Assembly (NCBI RefSeq): GCF_007290395.2
Contig: NZ_CP041656.2
Location: 6,076,001 to 6,140,000, forward strand
Length of the DNA stretch: 64,000 nt
Direction: 5' to 3'
DNA from: Bradyrhizobium cosmicum
GTDB lineage: Bacteria > Pseudomonadota > Alphaproteobacteria > Rhizobiales > Xanthobacteraceae
The notes beneath the pieces were generated by a model. It searched no databases and had not been told where the DNA came from. It saw nothing but the letters and a program-made list of their open reading frames with translations. Below are positions 52,886 through 60,532 of the stretch, piece after piece; position 1 is the first letter of the stretch; each line of letters starts with the position of its first letter. The position numbers and the translations under genes were made by a program.

Positions 52886-53910
52886 ACGAGCGATCCACGC
52901 CACGGCGGCCGGCGACGTTCCGGCTCGACGATCCCGGCGTCGTCGTCACCGAGGCCGACGAAGCGGCGCGACTTGGCCGCACCACGATCCAGATCACGCC
53001 GGAGCACGATCCTCAGGCGCTGCCGGTGCCGATCGAAGCCACGCTGCCGGCGCGGCGCGGCTTCCCCTGGGGCGCACTGTTCTGGTCCGGGCTCGCCGGG
53101 CTGACGCTGCTCGGCACCGGGCTCGGCGTGGTCCATCTGATCGAGGATCTGTTCGCACGCAGCGAAACGCTCGGCTTCGTCGGCGTTGCCTTTGCCTTCG
53201 TCACCGCGCTGGCACTTGCGGTCGTGATCGGGCGCGAGGCGTTCGGGCTCGCGCGCCTCGCGACCATCGAGAAGCTGCATGCGCGCGCGGCTGCGGTGCT
53301 TGCCAGCGACGACCGCAAGGAGAGCCGCGCCATCGTGCAGGACCTGCTAAAGCTCGCGCACCAGAACCCGCAGCTCGCGCGCGCCCGCGCCGCGCTGGAG
53401 AGCCATACCGGCGAAATCATCGACGGCGCCGACATGATCCGGCTCGCCGAACGCGAATTGATGTCGCCGCTGGATGCGGAGGCGCGTCGGCTGGTGTCGT
53501 CAGCCGCGCAGAAAGTCTCGATCGTCACGGCGGTGAGCCCGCGCGCGGCGATCGACGTGATGTTCGTGTTCGTCGCCGCGCTGCGGCTGATCCGCCAGCT
53601 CGCCTATCTCTATGGCGGCCGGCCCGGCGCGCTCGGCATGATCCGCCTGCTCCGCCATGTCATCGCCCATCTCGCCATCACCGGCGGCATGGCCGCGAGC
53701 GACAGCCTGGTGCAGCAGATGCTCGGCCACGGTATCGCGGCGAAGCTGTCGCAGCGGCTGGGAGAAGGGATCCTCAACGGACTGCTGACGGCGCGGCTGG
53801 GCCTGGCCGCGATCGACGTCACAAGGCCGTTGCCGTTCGCGGCGCTGCCGCCGCCGAAGCTGTCGGATCTGGCGACAGATCTGTTGCGGAAGAAAGACGA
53901 CGAGGCGTAA
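52882..53910 (+). CDS. YcjF-like DUF697 membrane protein
   Basis: 342 residues. Cytoplasmic N-terminus (1-65), two transmembrane helices (about 68-90 and 100-122), then a soluble DUF697 domain (IVTAVSPRAAIDVMFVFVAALRLIRQLAYLYGGRPG...). The pair YcjX-YcjF is conserved across proteobacteria, but its function is not defined; membrane stress is suspected. Starts inside the ycjX stop codon. Confidence 0.87.
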   Translation: MNERSTPRRPATFRLDDPGVVVTEADEAARLGRTTIQITPEHDPQALPVPIEATLPARRGFPWGALFWSGLAGLTLLGTGLGVVHLIEDLFARSETLGFVGVAFAFVTALALAVVIGREAFGLARLATIEKLHARAAAVLASDDRKESRAIVQDLLKLAHQNPQLARARAALESHTGEIIDGADMIRLAERELMSPLDAEARRLVSSAAQKVSIVTAVSPRAAIDVMFVFVAALRLIRQLAYLYGGRPGALGMIRLLRHVIAHLAITGGMAASDSLVQQMLGHGIAAKLSQRLGEGILNGLLTARLGLAAIDVTRPLPFAALPPPKLSDLATDLLRKKDDEA

Positions 53911-53920
53911 GCGGCTCGCG

Positions 53921-54085
53921 CTTACCCTCCCCTGGAGGGGGAGGGTCGCTGCGCATGGAGCGAAGCGCAATGCGTAGCGGGGTGGGGTGACGGTCTCTCC
54001 ACCTCCAACACTGCCCGCGTGGAAAGATCACCCCACCCCGCTCGCGCTTCGCGCGATCGACCCTCCCCCTCCAGGGGAGGGTAAG
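53921..54085. repeat. Palindromic repeat overlapping the 3' end of the GT39 gene
   Basis: 28 bp perfect inverted ends: 53921-53948 (CTTACCCTCCCCTGGAGG...) and 54058-54085. Inner arms GGGGTGGGGTGA and TCACCCCACCCC add a further stem. The last ~54 codons of the glycosyltransferase and its TAA stop lie inside this element. Confidence 0.9.
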
Positions 54086-55649
54086 CCCCCGCCAGCACCT
54101 TCCACTGGAATAGCGGCGAATCCTTCGGCGGTGACAGCTCCGGGGTCCAGCCGCTCAGTTTTTCGATCGCATACGTGTCGATCACGAGGCCGCGCCAGCG
54201 GCGCTCGACCTGGCCAAGCTGCTCGCGCCTGGCAGGGATCGCGTCCCACACCGGGGCGCGATCGTCAGGCTCGCGGCCGACATAGATGCCGGCGTGGCCC
54301 CTGATCCTGTCCATGCCGGGATCGCCAAAATCCTGGAAACGGCCGCGCTCGTTGATCTCGATCACGGGAACGCGGCCGCGGAACAGCCAGCGCATCATCG
54401 CAAAGGTGCGGTAGTCCGTGGTGGCGATCCAGGTCGCGCCGGTCTCGTCGAGTGCGGCCTGCGCGCGCGCCGCGACCTGCTCGTAGCCGGCCTCGGCGCC
54501 GATCGGATCGATCTTGCCGAGGAAATTCCAGGGCGCGGCGACGTAATAGAGGAACACGATCACGACGAAGGCGATGCCCGAGACGACCGCCGTGTTGAGC
54601 CAGAACAGGCTCGACCGGATCAAACGCGCCGATCGATTCTCACGCGACAGCATCACAAGGTTCACCGCGGCCGCGGCGAAACCGACCGGCCACATGAACA
54701 TCGGCCAGGTGTCGCCGACCCTCAGCGTCGTCGATTTGGCAAGGAAATAGAGGAACGGCACCAGCACCGCAGTCGACAGCAGGATCGCGACCGGCTCGCG
54801 CGTGCGATAGCCGCGCCATGCCGTCGTCACCAGCCCGGTCAACACCACCGGCAGCATCACGAAGCCGACCAGGCCGAATTGCAGGCCGATGTAATCGCCG
54901 ATCGTCCGCAGCGAGATGCCGTAATTGGCGGTGGCGCGCACGCCCTGGAAACGGAACGAGGCCCAGTCGTGCTGCGCGTTCCAGATCAGCACCGGCGAGA
55001 ACACCGCGATGGCGACCAGCACCGCGAGGTAAGGATAGGGGCTGCGCAACCAGCGCCAGCGCCAATCCGGCACCAGCAGGAAGGCGGCGACCGCCGGCGC
55101 GAACATGATCGCGGTGAATTTCGACAGCATCGACAGGCCCGCGAACAATCCGGCCGCCAGCCACCAGCGGCCGTCGCCACTCTGCGCCAGCCGCACCAGC
55201 GACCACATCATCGCCATCGCAAACGGGATCATGGCGACGTCGGGCGCGACCTTGGCCATCAGCAGGCCGTAATAAAGCGCGGCCTCCGGCATCAGCACCG
55301 CGAACATGATCGCGCGTGCATCATGGGTGAGGCGGCGGACGATGTCGGCGAGCAACAGCTGCGTCACCAGCATCGCGACGATGCCTCCAAAGCGCACACC
55401 GAGCGTGGTGTCGCCGAAGATCGCGGTGCCCACGCGGATGAACCAGGCGATCATGGGGGGATGGTCGAGGAAGCCGAGCGCGGTCTCTTTCGACCAGGTC
55501 CAGTAATAGGCCTCGTCGGTGCGCAGCTCGATCGCGGAGGCGTAGACGATGCGGAGCACGGTCATCGCCGCGATCACGAGCACGGCCATGACGAGGACAC
55601 GGCGCGCGGCGCCGCGGGTGGGCGTGGTGATGTCGGAAGCTGTCGTCAC
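53922..55649 (-). CDS. GT39-family (ArnT/PMT-like) membrane glycosyltransferase
   Basis: About 575 residues from a GTG at 55649. An in-frame ATG at 55784 would run into the divergent cyclase start and is not preferred. The protein has many hydrophobic helices. The GT39 signature is near the start (ELRTDEAYYWTWSKETALGFLDHPPMIAWFIRVG, with the catalytic DE pair), then LMAKVAPDVAMIPF. These enzymes transfer sugars from a polyprenyl donor to lipid or protein in the periplasm. The final 54 residues (PPLEGEGRSREARAGWG...) come from the repeat at 53921-54085 and are probably not native. Confidence 0.82.
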   Translation of the reverse strand: MTTASDITTPTRGAARRVLVMAVLVIAAMTVLRIVYASAIELRTDEAYYWTWSKETALGFLDHPPMIAWFIRVGTAIFGDTTLGVRFGGIVAMLVTQLLLADIVRRLTHDARAIMFAVLMPEAALYYGLLMAKVAPDVAMIPFAMAMMWSLVRLAQSGDGRWWLAAGLFAGLSMLSKFTAIMFAPAVAAFLLVPDWRWRWLRSPYPYLAVLVAIAVFSPVLIWNAQHDWASFRFQGVRATANYGISLRTIGDYIGLQFGLVGFVMLPVVLTGLVTTAWRGYRTREPVAILLSTAVLVPFLYFLAKSTTLRVGDTWPMFMWPVGFAAAAVNLVMLSRENRSARLIRSSLFWLNTAVVSGIAFVVIVFLYYVAAPWNFLGKIDPIGAEAGYEQVAARAQAALDETGATWIATTDYRTFAMMRWLFRGRVPVIEINERGRFQDFGDPGMDRIRGHAGIYVGREPDDRAPVWDAIPARREQLGQVERRWRGLVIDTYAIEKLSGWTPELSPPKDSPLFQWKVLAGAYPPLEGEGRSREARAGWGDLSTRAVLEVERPSPHPATHCASLHAQRPSPSRGG

Positions 55650-55782
55650 GGCCGCGCTTTTCGCCAACCTGGGAGGGGGAGTCAATGCGGGGCTTGTCGC
55701 GCATGTGATCGGGCCCGCGGTCACCCCCGGGAATGAAACGCCGGGCTGGCTGTTCTCCTTGATGAACTGATACAACCGAATC

Positions 55783-57519
55783 ATGGCCGCCACCGCCGCT
55801 TCACGATTGTCCGAACTCCTCCGTGCGACCAGCGCGCGCCAGGTGCGGCTGGTCTGCGGGATCATCCTGTTCGCTTACGTGGTCAGCCATTTCCTCAACC
55901 ATGCGCTCGGCAATATCTCGGTCGATGCCATGGAGGTCGGGGTCATCTACCATACCCTGTTCTGGCAGTTCCTCCCCGTAGCGCTCGTGTTCTACACCGC
56001 CGCGCTCACCCATATGGGTCTGGGCATCTACGCGCTGTATCAGCGCCGACAGTTCCGCTGGCGGACGATCGAGCCGCTCCAGCTCGTGCTGGGGCTGAGC
56101 ATCCCAGCGCTCGTCATGGCGCATGTGATCGGGGTGCGGCTGGGTCAGACGCTGTACGGACACGAGAAGCTCTATCCGCAGGAGCTTTACCTCTTCTTCG
56201 TCGCGGCGCCCGGCCGGCTCTGGCTGATGACGATCCTGCTCGTCATCGCCTGGATCCATGGCTGCATTGGCATCTATTTCTGGCTCCGCCTGAAACCGTT
56301 GTTCGCCCGCGCTGCGCCCTACCTGCTGGCGGCCGCCGTGCTGATCCCGACGCTGGCGTTGCTCGGCATCTACCAGGGCGGCCGCAGCGTCGCGATCGAA
56401 GCCGACGATGGGGAGTGGCGCACGCACAATCTGACGCGGCGCCAGGTTGGAACGGTCGCCGAGGCCGACACGCTCGACCGCATCTCCGGCGGCCTCACCA
56501 TCGGCTATCTCGGCCTGCTCGCCCTGGCGCTCGCGGCGCGCGGCGTACGCGCCTTGCGCGAACGCCGCGGCGGCATGATCGCGCTGTCCTACGGCAACGG
56601 CAAGACGGTGCGCGTGCCCAAGGGCCTCTCCGTGCTGGAAGCAAGCCTGCGCCATAATCTGCCGCATGCCAGCGTCTGCGGCGGCCGCGCCCGCTGCTCG
56701 ACCTGCCGTATCCGCATCATCGGCGATCATGCCTCCCTGCCCGAGCCGTCGCAGCGCGAAGCTTTCGTGCTCGCGCGGGTCGGCACCGCCGATCCCTCGA
56801 TCCGGCTCGCCTGCCAGCTGCGGCCGGAGACCGACCTCTCCTTCTTCCAGCTCTTCATGCCGCACACATTGTCGGCCAACGCGCATGCTTCGGCGCCCAC
56901 CAGAATCGGCCAGGAGCGCTATCTGGTCAGCCTGTTCGTGGATATGCGCGGCTCGACGCAGCTTGCCGAGAAACGGCTGCCGTTCGACACCGTCTTCATC
57001 GTCAACCGCTTCCTCGGCGCGGTGTCGCAGGCCGTGATCGAGAACGGCGGCCAGCCCAACCAATTCGTCGGCGACGGCATGCTGGCGCTGTTCGGCCTGT
57101 CGGCCGATCCGCAAGAAGCCTGCCGGCAGGCGCTGAAGGCAGCCAGCGGCATCGCCGCGAACATCGACGAGTTGAACCAGCTCCTGAGTCATGATCTGCG
57201 CCAGCCGATCCGCTTCGGCATCGGCGTTCACTGCGGCGAGGTCATCATCGGCGACATCGGCTATCGCGATCACATCGTCTTCACCGCACTCGGCGATGCC
57301 GTCAACGTCGCCGCCCGCCTCCAGGACATGACCAAGATGCTGGCTTGCGAGGCGATCGTCTCGGACGAGGTCCGCCGCACCGCCGGCCTTGCGGACGATT
57401 CGCTGCCGCAGCAGGACGTCGCGATCCGCGGCCGCGACGAGCCGATGGCCGTGCGGGTGGTTGCGGATGCGAGGATGCTGTCGGGACTCGTCGATGGCAG
57501 CGCGCGCGTGGCGGCGTGA
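55783..57519 (+). CDS. cyaC: CyaC-type redox-sensing adenylate cyclase
   Basis: 578 residues in three parts. Residues 20-255 form a six-helix membrane anchor resembling SdhC/diheme-B quinone-reactive domains, with histidines H36/H40, H77, H114 and H159 as heme-ligand candidates. Residues 265-360 are a plant-type 2Fe-2S ferredoxin domain (C299, C305, C308, C344). Residues 380-550 are a class III cyclase domain (metal D387 in VDMRGST, D431 in VGDGMLALF). Sinorhizobium meliloti CyaC has this same make-up and responds to the quinone redox state. Divergent from the GT39 gene. Confidence 0.92.
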   Translation: MAATAASRLSELLRATSARQVRLVCGIILFAYVVSHFLNHALGNISVDAMEVGVIYHTLFWQFLPVALVFYTAALTHMGLGIYALYQRRQFRWRTIEPLQLVLGLSIPALVMAHVIGVRLGQTLYGHEKLYPQELYLFFVAAPGRLWLMTILLVIAWIHGCIGIYFWLRLKPLFARAAPYLLAAAVLIPTLALLGIYQGGRSVAIEADDGEWRTHNLTRRQVGTVAEADTLDRISGGLTIGYLGLLALALAARGVRALRERRGGMIALSYGNGKTVRVPKGLSVLEASLRHNLPHASVCGGRARCSTCRIRIIGDHASLPEPSQREAFVLARVGTADPSIRLACQLRPETDLSFFQLFMPHTLSANAHASAPTRIGQERYLVSLFVDMRGSTQLAEKRLPFDTVFIVNRFLGAVSQAVIENGGQPNQFVGDGMLALFGLSADPQEACRQALKAASGIAANIDELNQLLSHDLRQPIRFGIGVHCGEVIIGDIGYRDHIVFTALGDAVNVAARLQDMTKMLACEAIVSDEVRRTAGLADDSLPQQDVAIRGRDEPMAVRVVADARMLSGLVDGSARVAA

Positions 57520-57856
57520 TTCTTCTTCACCTCGCCCCGCTTGCGGGGAGAGGTCGGATTGCATCGTAGATGCAATCCGGGTGAGGGGGACTCTCCGCGA
57601 GTCTAGCTCTCACCTCCCTTGCGGAGACTCCCCCTCACCCCAGCCCTCTCCCCGCAGGCGGGGCGAGGGAGCGCACCGCCCGCGGGGCTAGGACTCGGCC
57701 CCATTGCATTCCAACCGTAACACCGGCTTGTTGCGCCGCAACGGCATGGGGCTGCTGCGAAAGCACGAATTGACTTCATCCCGCTCGTTGCGACAGATGG
57801 ACACGGGATCGCGGTGATGACCGCGACTCAACGAAAAGCTCCGGGAGGAGACCAGA
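57520..57856. other. 337 bp intergenic region with a large palindromic repeat
   Basis: No gene. It holds the repeat at 57530-57668 and, after it, about 190 bp that should contain the sorA promoter. I see no clear sigma70 hexamers there. A GGGAGGAG ribosome site precedes sorA. Confidence 0.7.
57530..57668. repeat. Composite palindromic repeat downstream of cyaC
   Basis: Ends CCTCGCCCCGC (57530-57540) and GCGGGGCGAGG (57658-57668) are inverted. Inside, GGATTGCATC/GATGCAATCC (57556-57578) is a perfect hairpin and GTGAGGGGGACTCTCCGC (57581-57598) pairs with 57621-57638 with one mismatch. It could fold into a three-way cruciform and also end the cyaC transcript. Confidence 0.88.
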
Positions 57857-59056
57857 ATGTTCGATCGACGCGACCTGCTCAAAGGAGCGGGGCTTGCCGC
57901 GCTTGCGGCCACACTGAATTCCACCAAAGCGCTAGCACTCGACACCGTCACGCTCCCGTTCGCCAATGGCGAGCGGCCGCTGGTGAAATATCCGCAGAAA
58001 CGGCCGATGATCGGCCTGACCAGCCGGCCGCCGCAGCTCGAGACGCCGTTCGCGGTGTTCAACGACGGCCCGATCACGCCGAACAATGCGTTCTTCGTGC
58101 GCTATCACCTCTCCGATCTGCCCTACAATCTCGACCCCGACACGTTCACGCTTCAAGTCAAGGGCAAGGTCGACAGGCCGCTGAAGCTGTCGCTGAAGGA
58201 CATCCGGAAGATGAAGGCGACGGAGATCGTCGCCGTCAACCAGTGCTCCGGCAACAGCCGCGGCTTCGTCGAGCCGCGCGTCGCCGGCGGTCAGCTCGCC
58301 AACGGCGCTATGGGCAATGCGCGCTGGCGCGGCGTGCCGCTCAAGGCGGTGCTGGAGATGGCGGGCGTGCAGAGCGGCGCCAAGCAGGTCACCTTCAACG
58401 GCATGGACGGCCCGGTCAGCGACAAGACGCCTGATTTCGTCAAGGCGCTCGATCTCGATCACGCCACCGACGGCGAGGTGATGCTGGCCTATGGCATGAA
58501 CGGCGAGGATTTGCCGTTCCTCAATGGCTTCCCGCTGCGCCTGATCGTGCCGGGCTATTACGGCACCTATTGGGTCAAGCACCTCAACGAGATCACCGTC
58601 GTCGACAACGTCTTCGACGGCTTCTGGATGAAGTCGGCCTATCGCATTCCGGATACGCCGAACAATGCGATCGAGCCCGGCACGGCGCCGAAGGCGACCA
58701 TCCCGATCAATCGCTTCACCATCCGCTCCTTCATCACCAACCTCAGTGACGGCACCAGGCTGAAGGCGGGACGCACGACGCTACGCGGCATCGCCTTCGA
58801 CGGCGGCAAGGGCATCAAGGACGTCGCGGTCTCCACCGACGGCGGCAAGACCTGGACCAGCGCCAGGCTCGGCAAGGACCTCGGCAAATACTCGTTCCGC
58901 GAATGGAAGCTGCCGGTGAAGCTCGCGGCAGGTAGCTACGAGCTCAAGGTCCGCGCCACCGGCAATGGCGGTGAGACGCAGCCGGATACGCCGCGCTGGA
59001 ATCCCGCAGGCTATTTGCGCAACGTCGTCGAAACCGTCCGCGTCAGCGTGGCCTGA
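57857..59056 (+). CDS. sorA: Sulfite dehydrogenase molybdenum subunit SorA
   Basis: 399 residues. Twin-arginine-type signal (FDRRDLLKGAGLAALAAT). Oxidoreductase molybdopterin domain with the Mo-ligand C130 in VNQCSGNSRGF, the RWRGVPLKAVLEMAG segment and FLNGFPLRLIVPGYYGTYWVKHL, then a dimerisation domain (VSTDGGKTWTSARLG) of the sulfite oxidase family. Oxidises sulfite to sulfate in the periplasm, passing electrons to the cytochrome SorB encoded next. Confidence 0.93.
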   Translation: MFDRRDLLKGAGLAALAATLNSTKALALDTVTLPFANGERPLVKYPQKRPMIGLTSRPPQLETPFAVFNDGPITPNNAFFVRYHLSDLPYNLDPDTFTLQVKGKVDRPLKLSLKDIRKMKATEIVAVNQCSGNSRGFVEPRVAGGQLANGAMGNARWRGVPLKAVLEMAGVQSGAKQVTFNGMDGPVSDKTPDFVKALDLDHATDGEVMLAYGMNGEDLPFLNGFPLRLIVPGYYGTYWVKHLNEITVVDNVFDGFWMKSAYRIPDTPNNAIEPGTAPKATIPINRFTIRSFITNLSDGTRLKAGRTTLRGIAFDGGKGIKDVAVSTDGGKTWTSARLGKDLGKYSFREWKLPVKLAAGSYELKVRATGNGGETQPDTPRWNPAGYLRNVVETVRVSVA

Positions 59057-59068
59057 AGGAGAATGATC

Positions 59069-59377
59069 ATGCAGCGCACCGTTCTCCTCGCGATCTCACT
59101 CGCCTTCGCCGCCGTCGTGGGTTCGGCACTTGCCGCACCGGTCAATTACAAGACACCCGACGAGGTCGCCGCCTTCAAGCCCGGCCCCAACCTCGACGTC
59201 GTGCAGGGCAATTGCACGGCGTGCCACTCGGCCGACTACATCGCGACACAGCCGCCGATGAAAGACAGGAAGGGCTTCTGGCAAGCCGAGGTGACCAAGA
59301 TGATCAAGGTCTATGGCGCGCCGATCGACGATGCCGATGTCGGCAAGATCGTCGATTATCTCGCCGCGACGTATTGA
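59069..59377 (+). CDS. sorB: Sulfite dehydrogenase cytochrome c subunit SorB
   Basis: 102 residues. Signal peptide (MQRTVLLAISLAFAAVVGSALA), heme-c motif CTACH (C49, C52, H53) and M64 as the probable sixth ligand. Small monoheme cytochrome that takes electrons from SorA. The ATG at 59069 is preferred to one at 59063, because GGAG at 59058-59061 is better spaced. The gene begins 12 bp after sorA. Confidence 0.92.
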   Translation: MQRTVLLAISLAFAAVVGSALAAPVNYKTPDEVAAFKPGPNLDVVQGNCTACHSADYIATQPPMKDRKGFWQAEVTKMIKVYGAPIDDADVGKIVDYLAATY

Positions 59378-59585
59378 TGGCTGGCTTGCGGCGCGCGGGC
59401 CGATTGACCGCGAAACGGGCAAAATAGGCAAAAACGCCGCGAAGTTGAGCGGAATTCGGCGAAAGGCCAATGTGGTTTGATCTATGAAGGCCGCAACATT
59501 CCGCGTATCTTATTAGGACCGAACCGGCCGGTTGGCGGGGACTGGCGGTTCGAGATCTCGGAGGAAGACCCGCGGAGAAGTCGTG

Positions 59586-59786
59586 ATGGCTAAAGGTACG
59601 GTCAAGTGGTTCAACCCGACGAAGGGTTATGGATTTATCCAGCCTGCGTCGGGCGGCAAGGATGTGTTCGTGCATATCTCGGCAGTGCAGAAAGCCGGCC
59701 TGTCCTCGCTCAACGAAGGACAGACGGTGGAATACGAAGAGATCGCAAACCGGGGCAAGACCTCCGCAGAAAACCTCAAAGTATAA
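59586..59786 (+). CDS. cspA: Cold-shock domain protein CspA-type
   Basis: 66 residues: [20 protein letters not shown] (RNP1-type KGYGFI) then [14 protein letters not shown] (RNP2-type VFVHIS). Single-stranded nucleic-acid-binding beta-barrel. The 208 bp upstream, without a gene, could hold a long leader as in other cold-shock genes. Longer open frames starting further upstream lack the domain. Confidence 0.95.
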   Translation: MAKGTVKWFNPTKGYGFIQPASGGKDVFVHISAVQKAGLSSLNEGQTVEYEEIANRGKTSAENLKV

Positions 59787-59790
59787 GCCC

Positions 59791-59825
59791 GGCAGCCTAT
59801 GCTGCCTCCCGGATTGAACCGGGAG
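59791..59825 (+). terminator. Tandem hairpins after the cold-shock gene
   Basis: GGCAGC (59791-59796) with GCTGCC (59801-59806), then CTCCCGG (59806-59812) with CCGGGAG (59819-59825). The two stems share one base and may be alternative or stacked. No T-run follows. Confidence 0.5.
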
Positions 59826-59956
59826 CGGGCCAAGAAGATTTCAGAAGACGGCCAGTGCATTCGACGACGGGCGTTGCGACTGCACGAGGATAGCTATTTT
59901 GCCTTTGAAGACCGCTTGTTCGACGCCGCAGCAATGACAATCGCGACAGCATTTCG

Positions 59957-60418
59957 TTACTCCACCGGCAACGGTGCGTCGCGCTTGATCTCTTCCATCA
60001 CTGCATAGGTCCGCGTCTCGCGCACCCCCGGCATCGACAGCAGGGTCTCGCCGAGAAAGCGTCGATAGGCGGTCATGTCCGCAAGCCGCGCCTTCACAAG
60101 ATAGTCGAAGCCGCCTGCAACCATGTGACACTCCAGCACCTCGGGCGCGAGTTTCACCGCGCGGGCGAACCGCTCGAAATTGTCGGGCGTGGTCTTGTCG
60201 AGCAGCACCTCGACGAACACCAGCAAGCCGAGGCCAAGGCGGTGCGGATTGAGCCGTGCCCCATACCCCTCGACGAAGCCCTCACGCTGCAGGCGCTTCA
60301 GCCGCTCGCCGATCGACGTCGGCGACAGCCCGATGCGCTCGGCGAGCTCGACATTGGCGATTCGTCCGTCTTGCTGCAGAATCGCGAGGATCTTCCGGTC
60401 GGTTCGATCAAGTTCCAT
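59957..60418 (-). CDS. Lrp/AsnC-family regulator, probable PutR
   Basis: 153 residues: DRKILAILQQDGRIANVELAERIGLSPTSIGERLKRLQREGFVEGYGARLNP (helix-turn-helix) and a RAM ligand domain with VFVEVLLDKTT and HMVAGGFDYLVKARL. It is divergent from putA with 114 bp between, the known arrangement for PutR, which activates putA in response to proline in alphaproteobacteria. Confidence 0.9.
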   Translation of the reverse strand: MELDRTDRKILAILQQDGRIANVELAERIGLSPTSIGERLKRLQREGFVEGYGARLNPHRLGLGLLVFVEVLLDKTTPDNFERFARAVKLAPEVLECHMVAGGFDYLVKARLADMTAYRRFLGETLLSMPGVRETRTYAVMEEIKRDAPLPVE

Positions 60419-60532
60419 ATTTTATACGGCTAAATATCCAATGGTGTTAATTTCCTAAGGCAATATGGCTAACTTGTCTATCGAACTACGGTCGCACCGG
60501 CTTTATCCTGAATTCAGGTCACAGGACACGCC
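60419..60532. promoter_or_regulatory. putR/putA divergent control region
   Basis: 114 bp, AT-rich in its first 60 bases (TTTTATACGGCTAAATATCC; GGCAATATGGC), as Lrp-type sites often are. A perfect 12 bp palindrome CCTGAATTCAGG (60507-60518) sits 14 bp before the putA start and could be a second site or a leader hairpin. Confidence 0.5.

Noticed and set aside
55650..55865. A longer N-terminus for the GT39 protein from a start at 55865 or 55784
   Set aside because: It would overlap the start of cyaC on the other strand, and the added residues lack membrane or family features. The GTG at 55649 gives the expected start just before the first helix.
40407..57668. CRISPR arrays among the repeated sequences
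   Set aside because: The repeats are inverted, isolated and of unequal spacing. No direct repeats with regular spacers and no cas genes are present.
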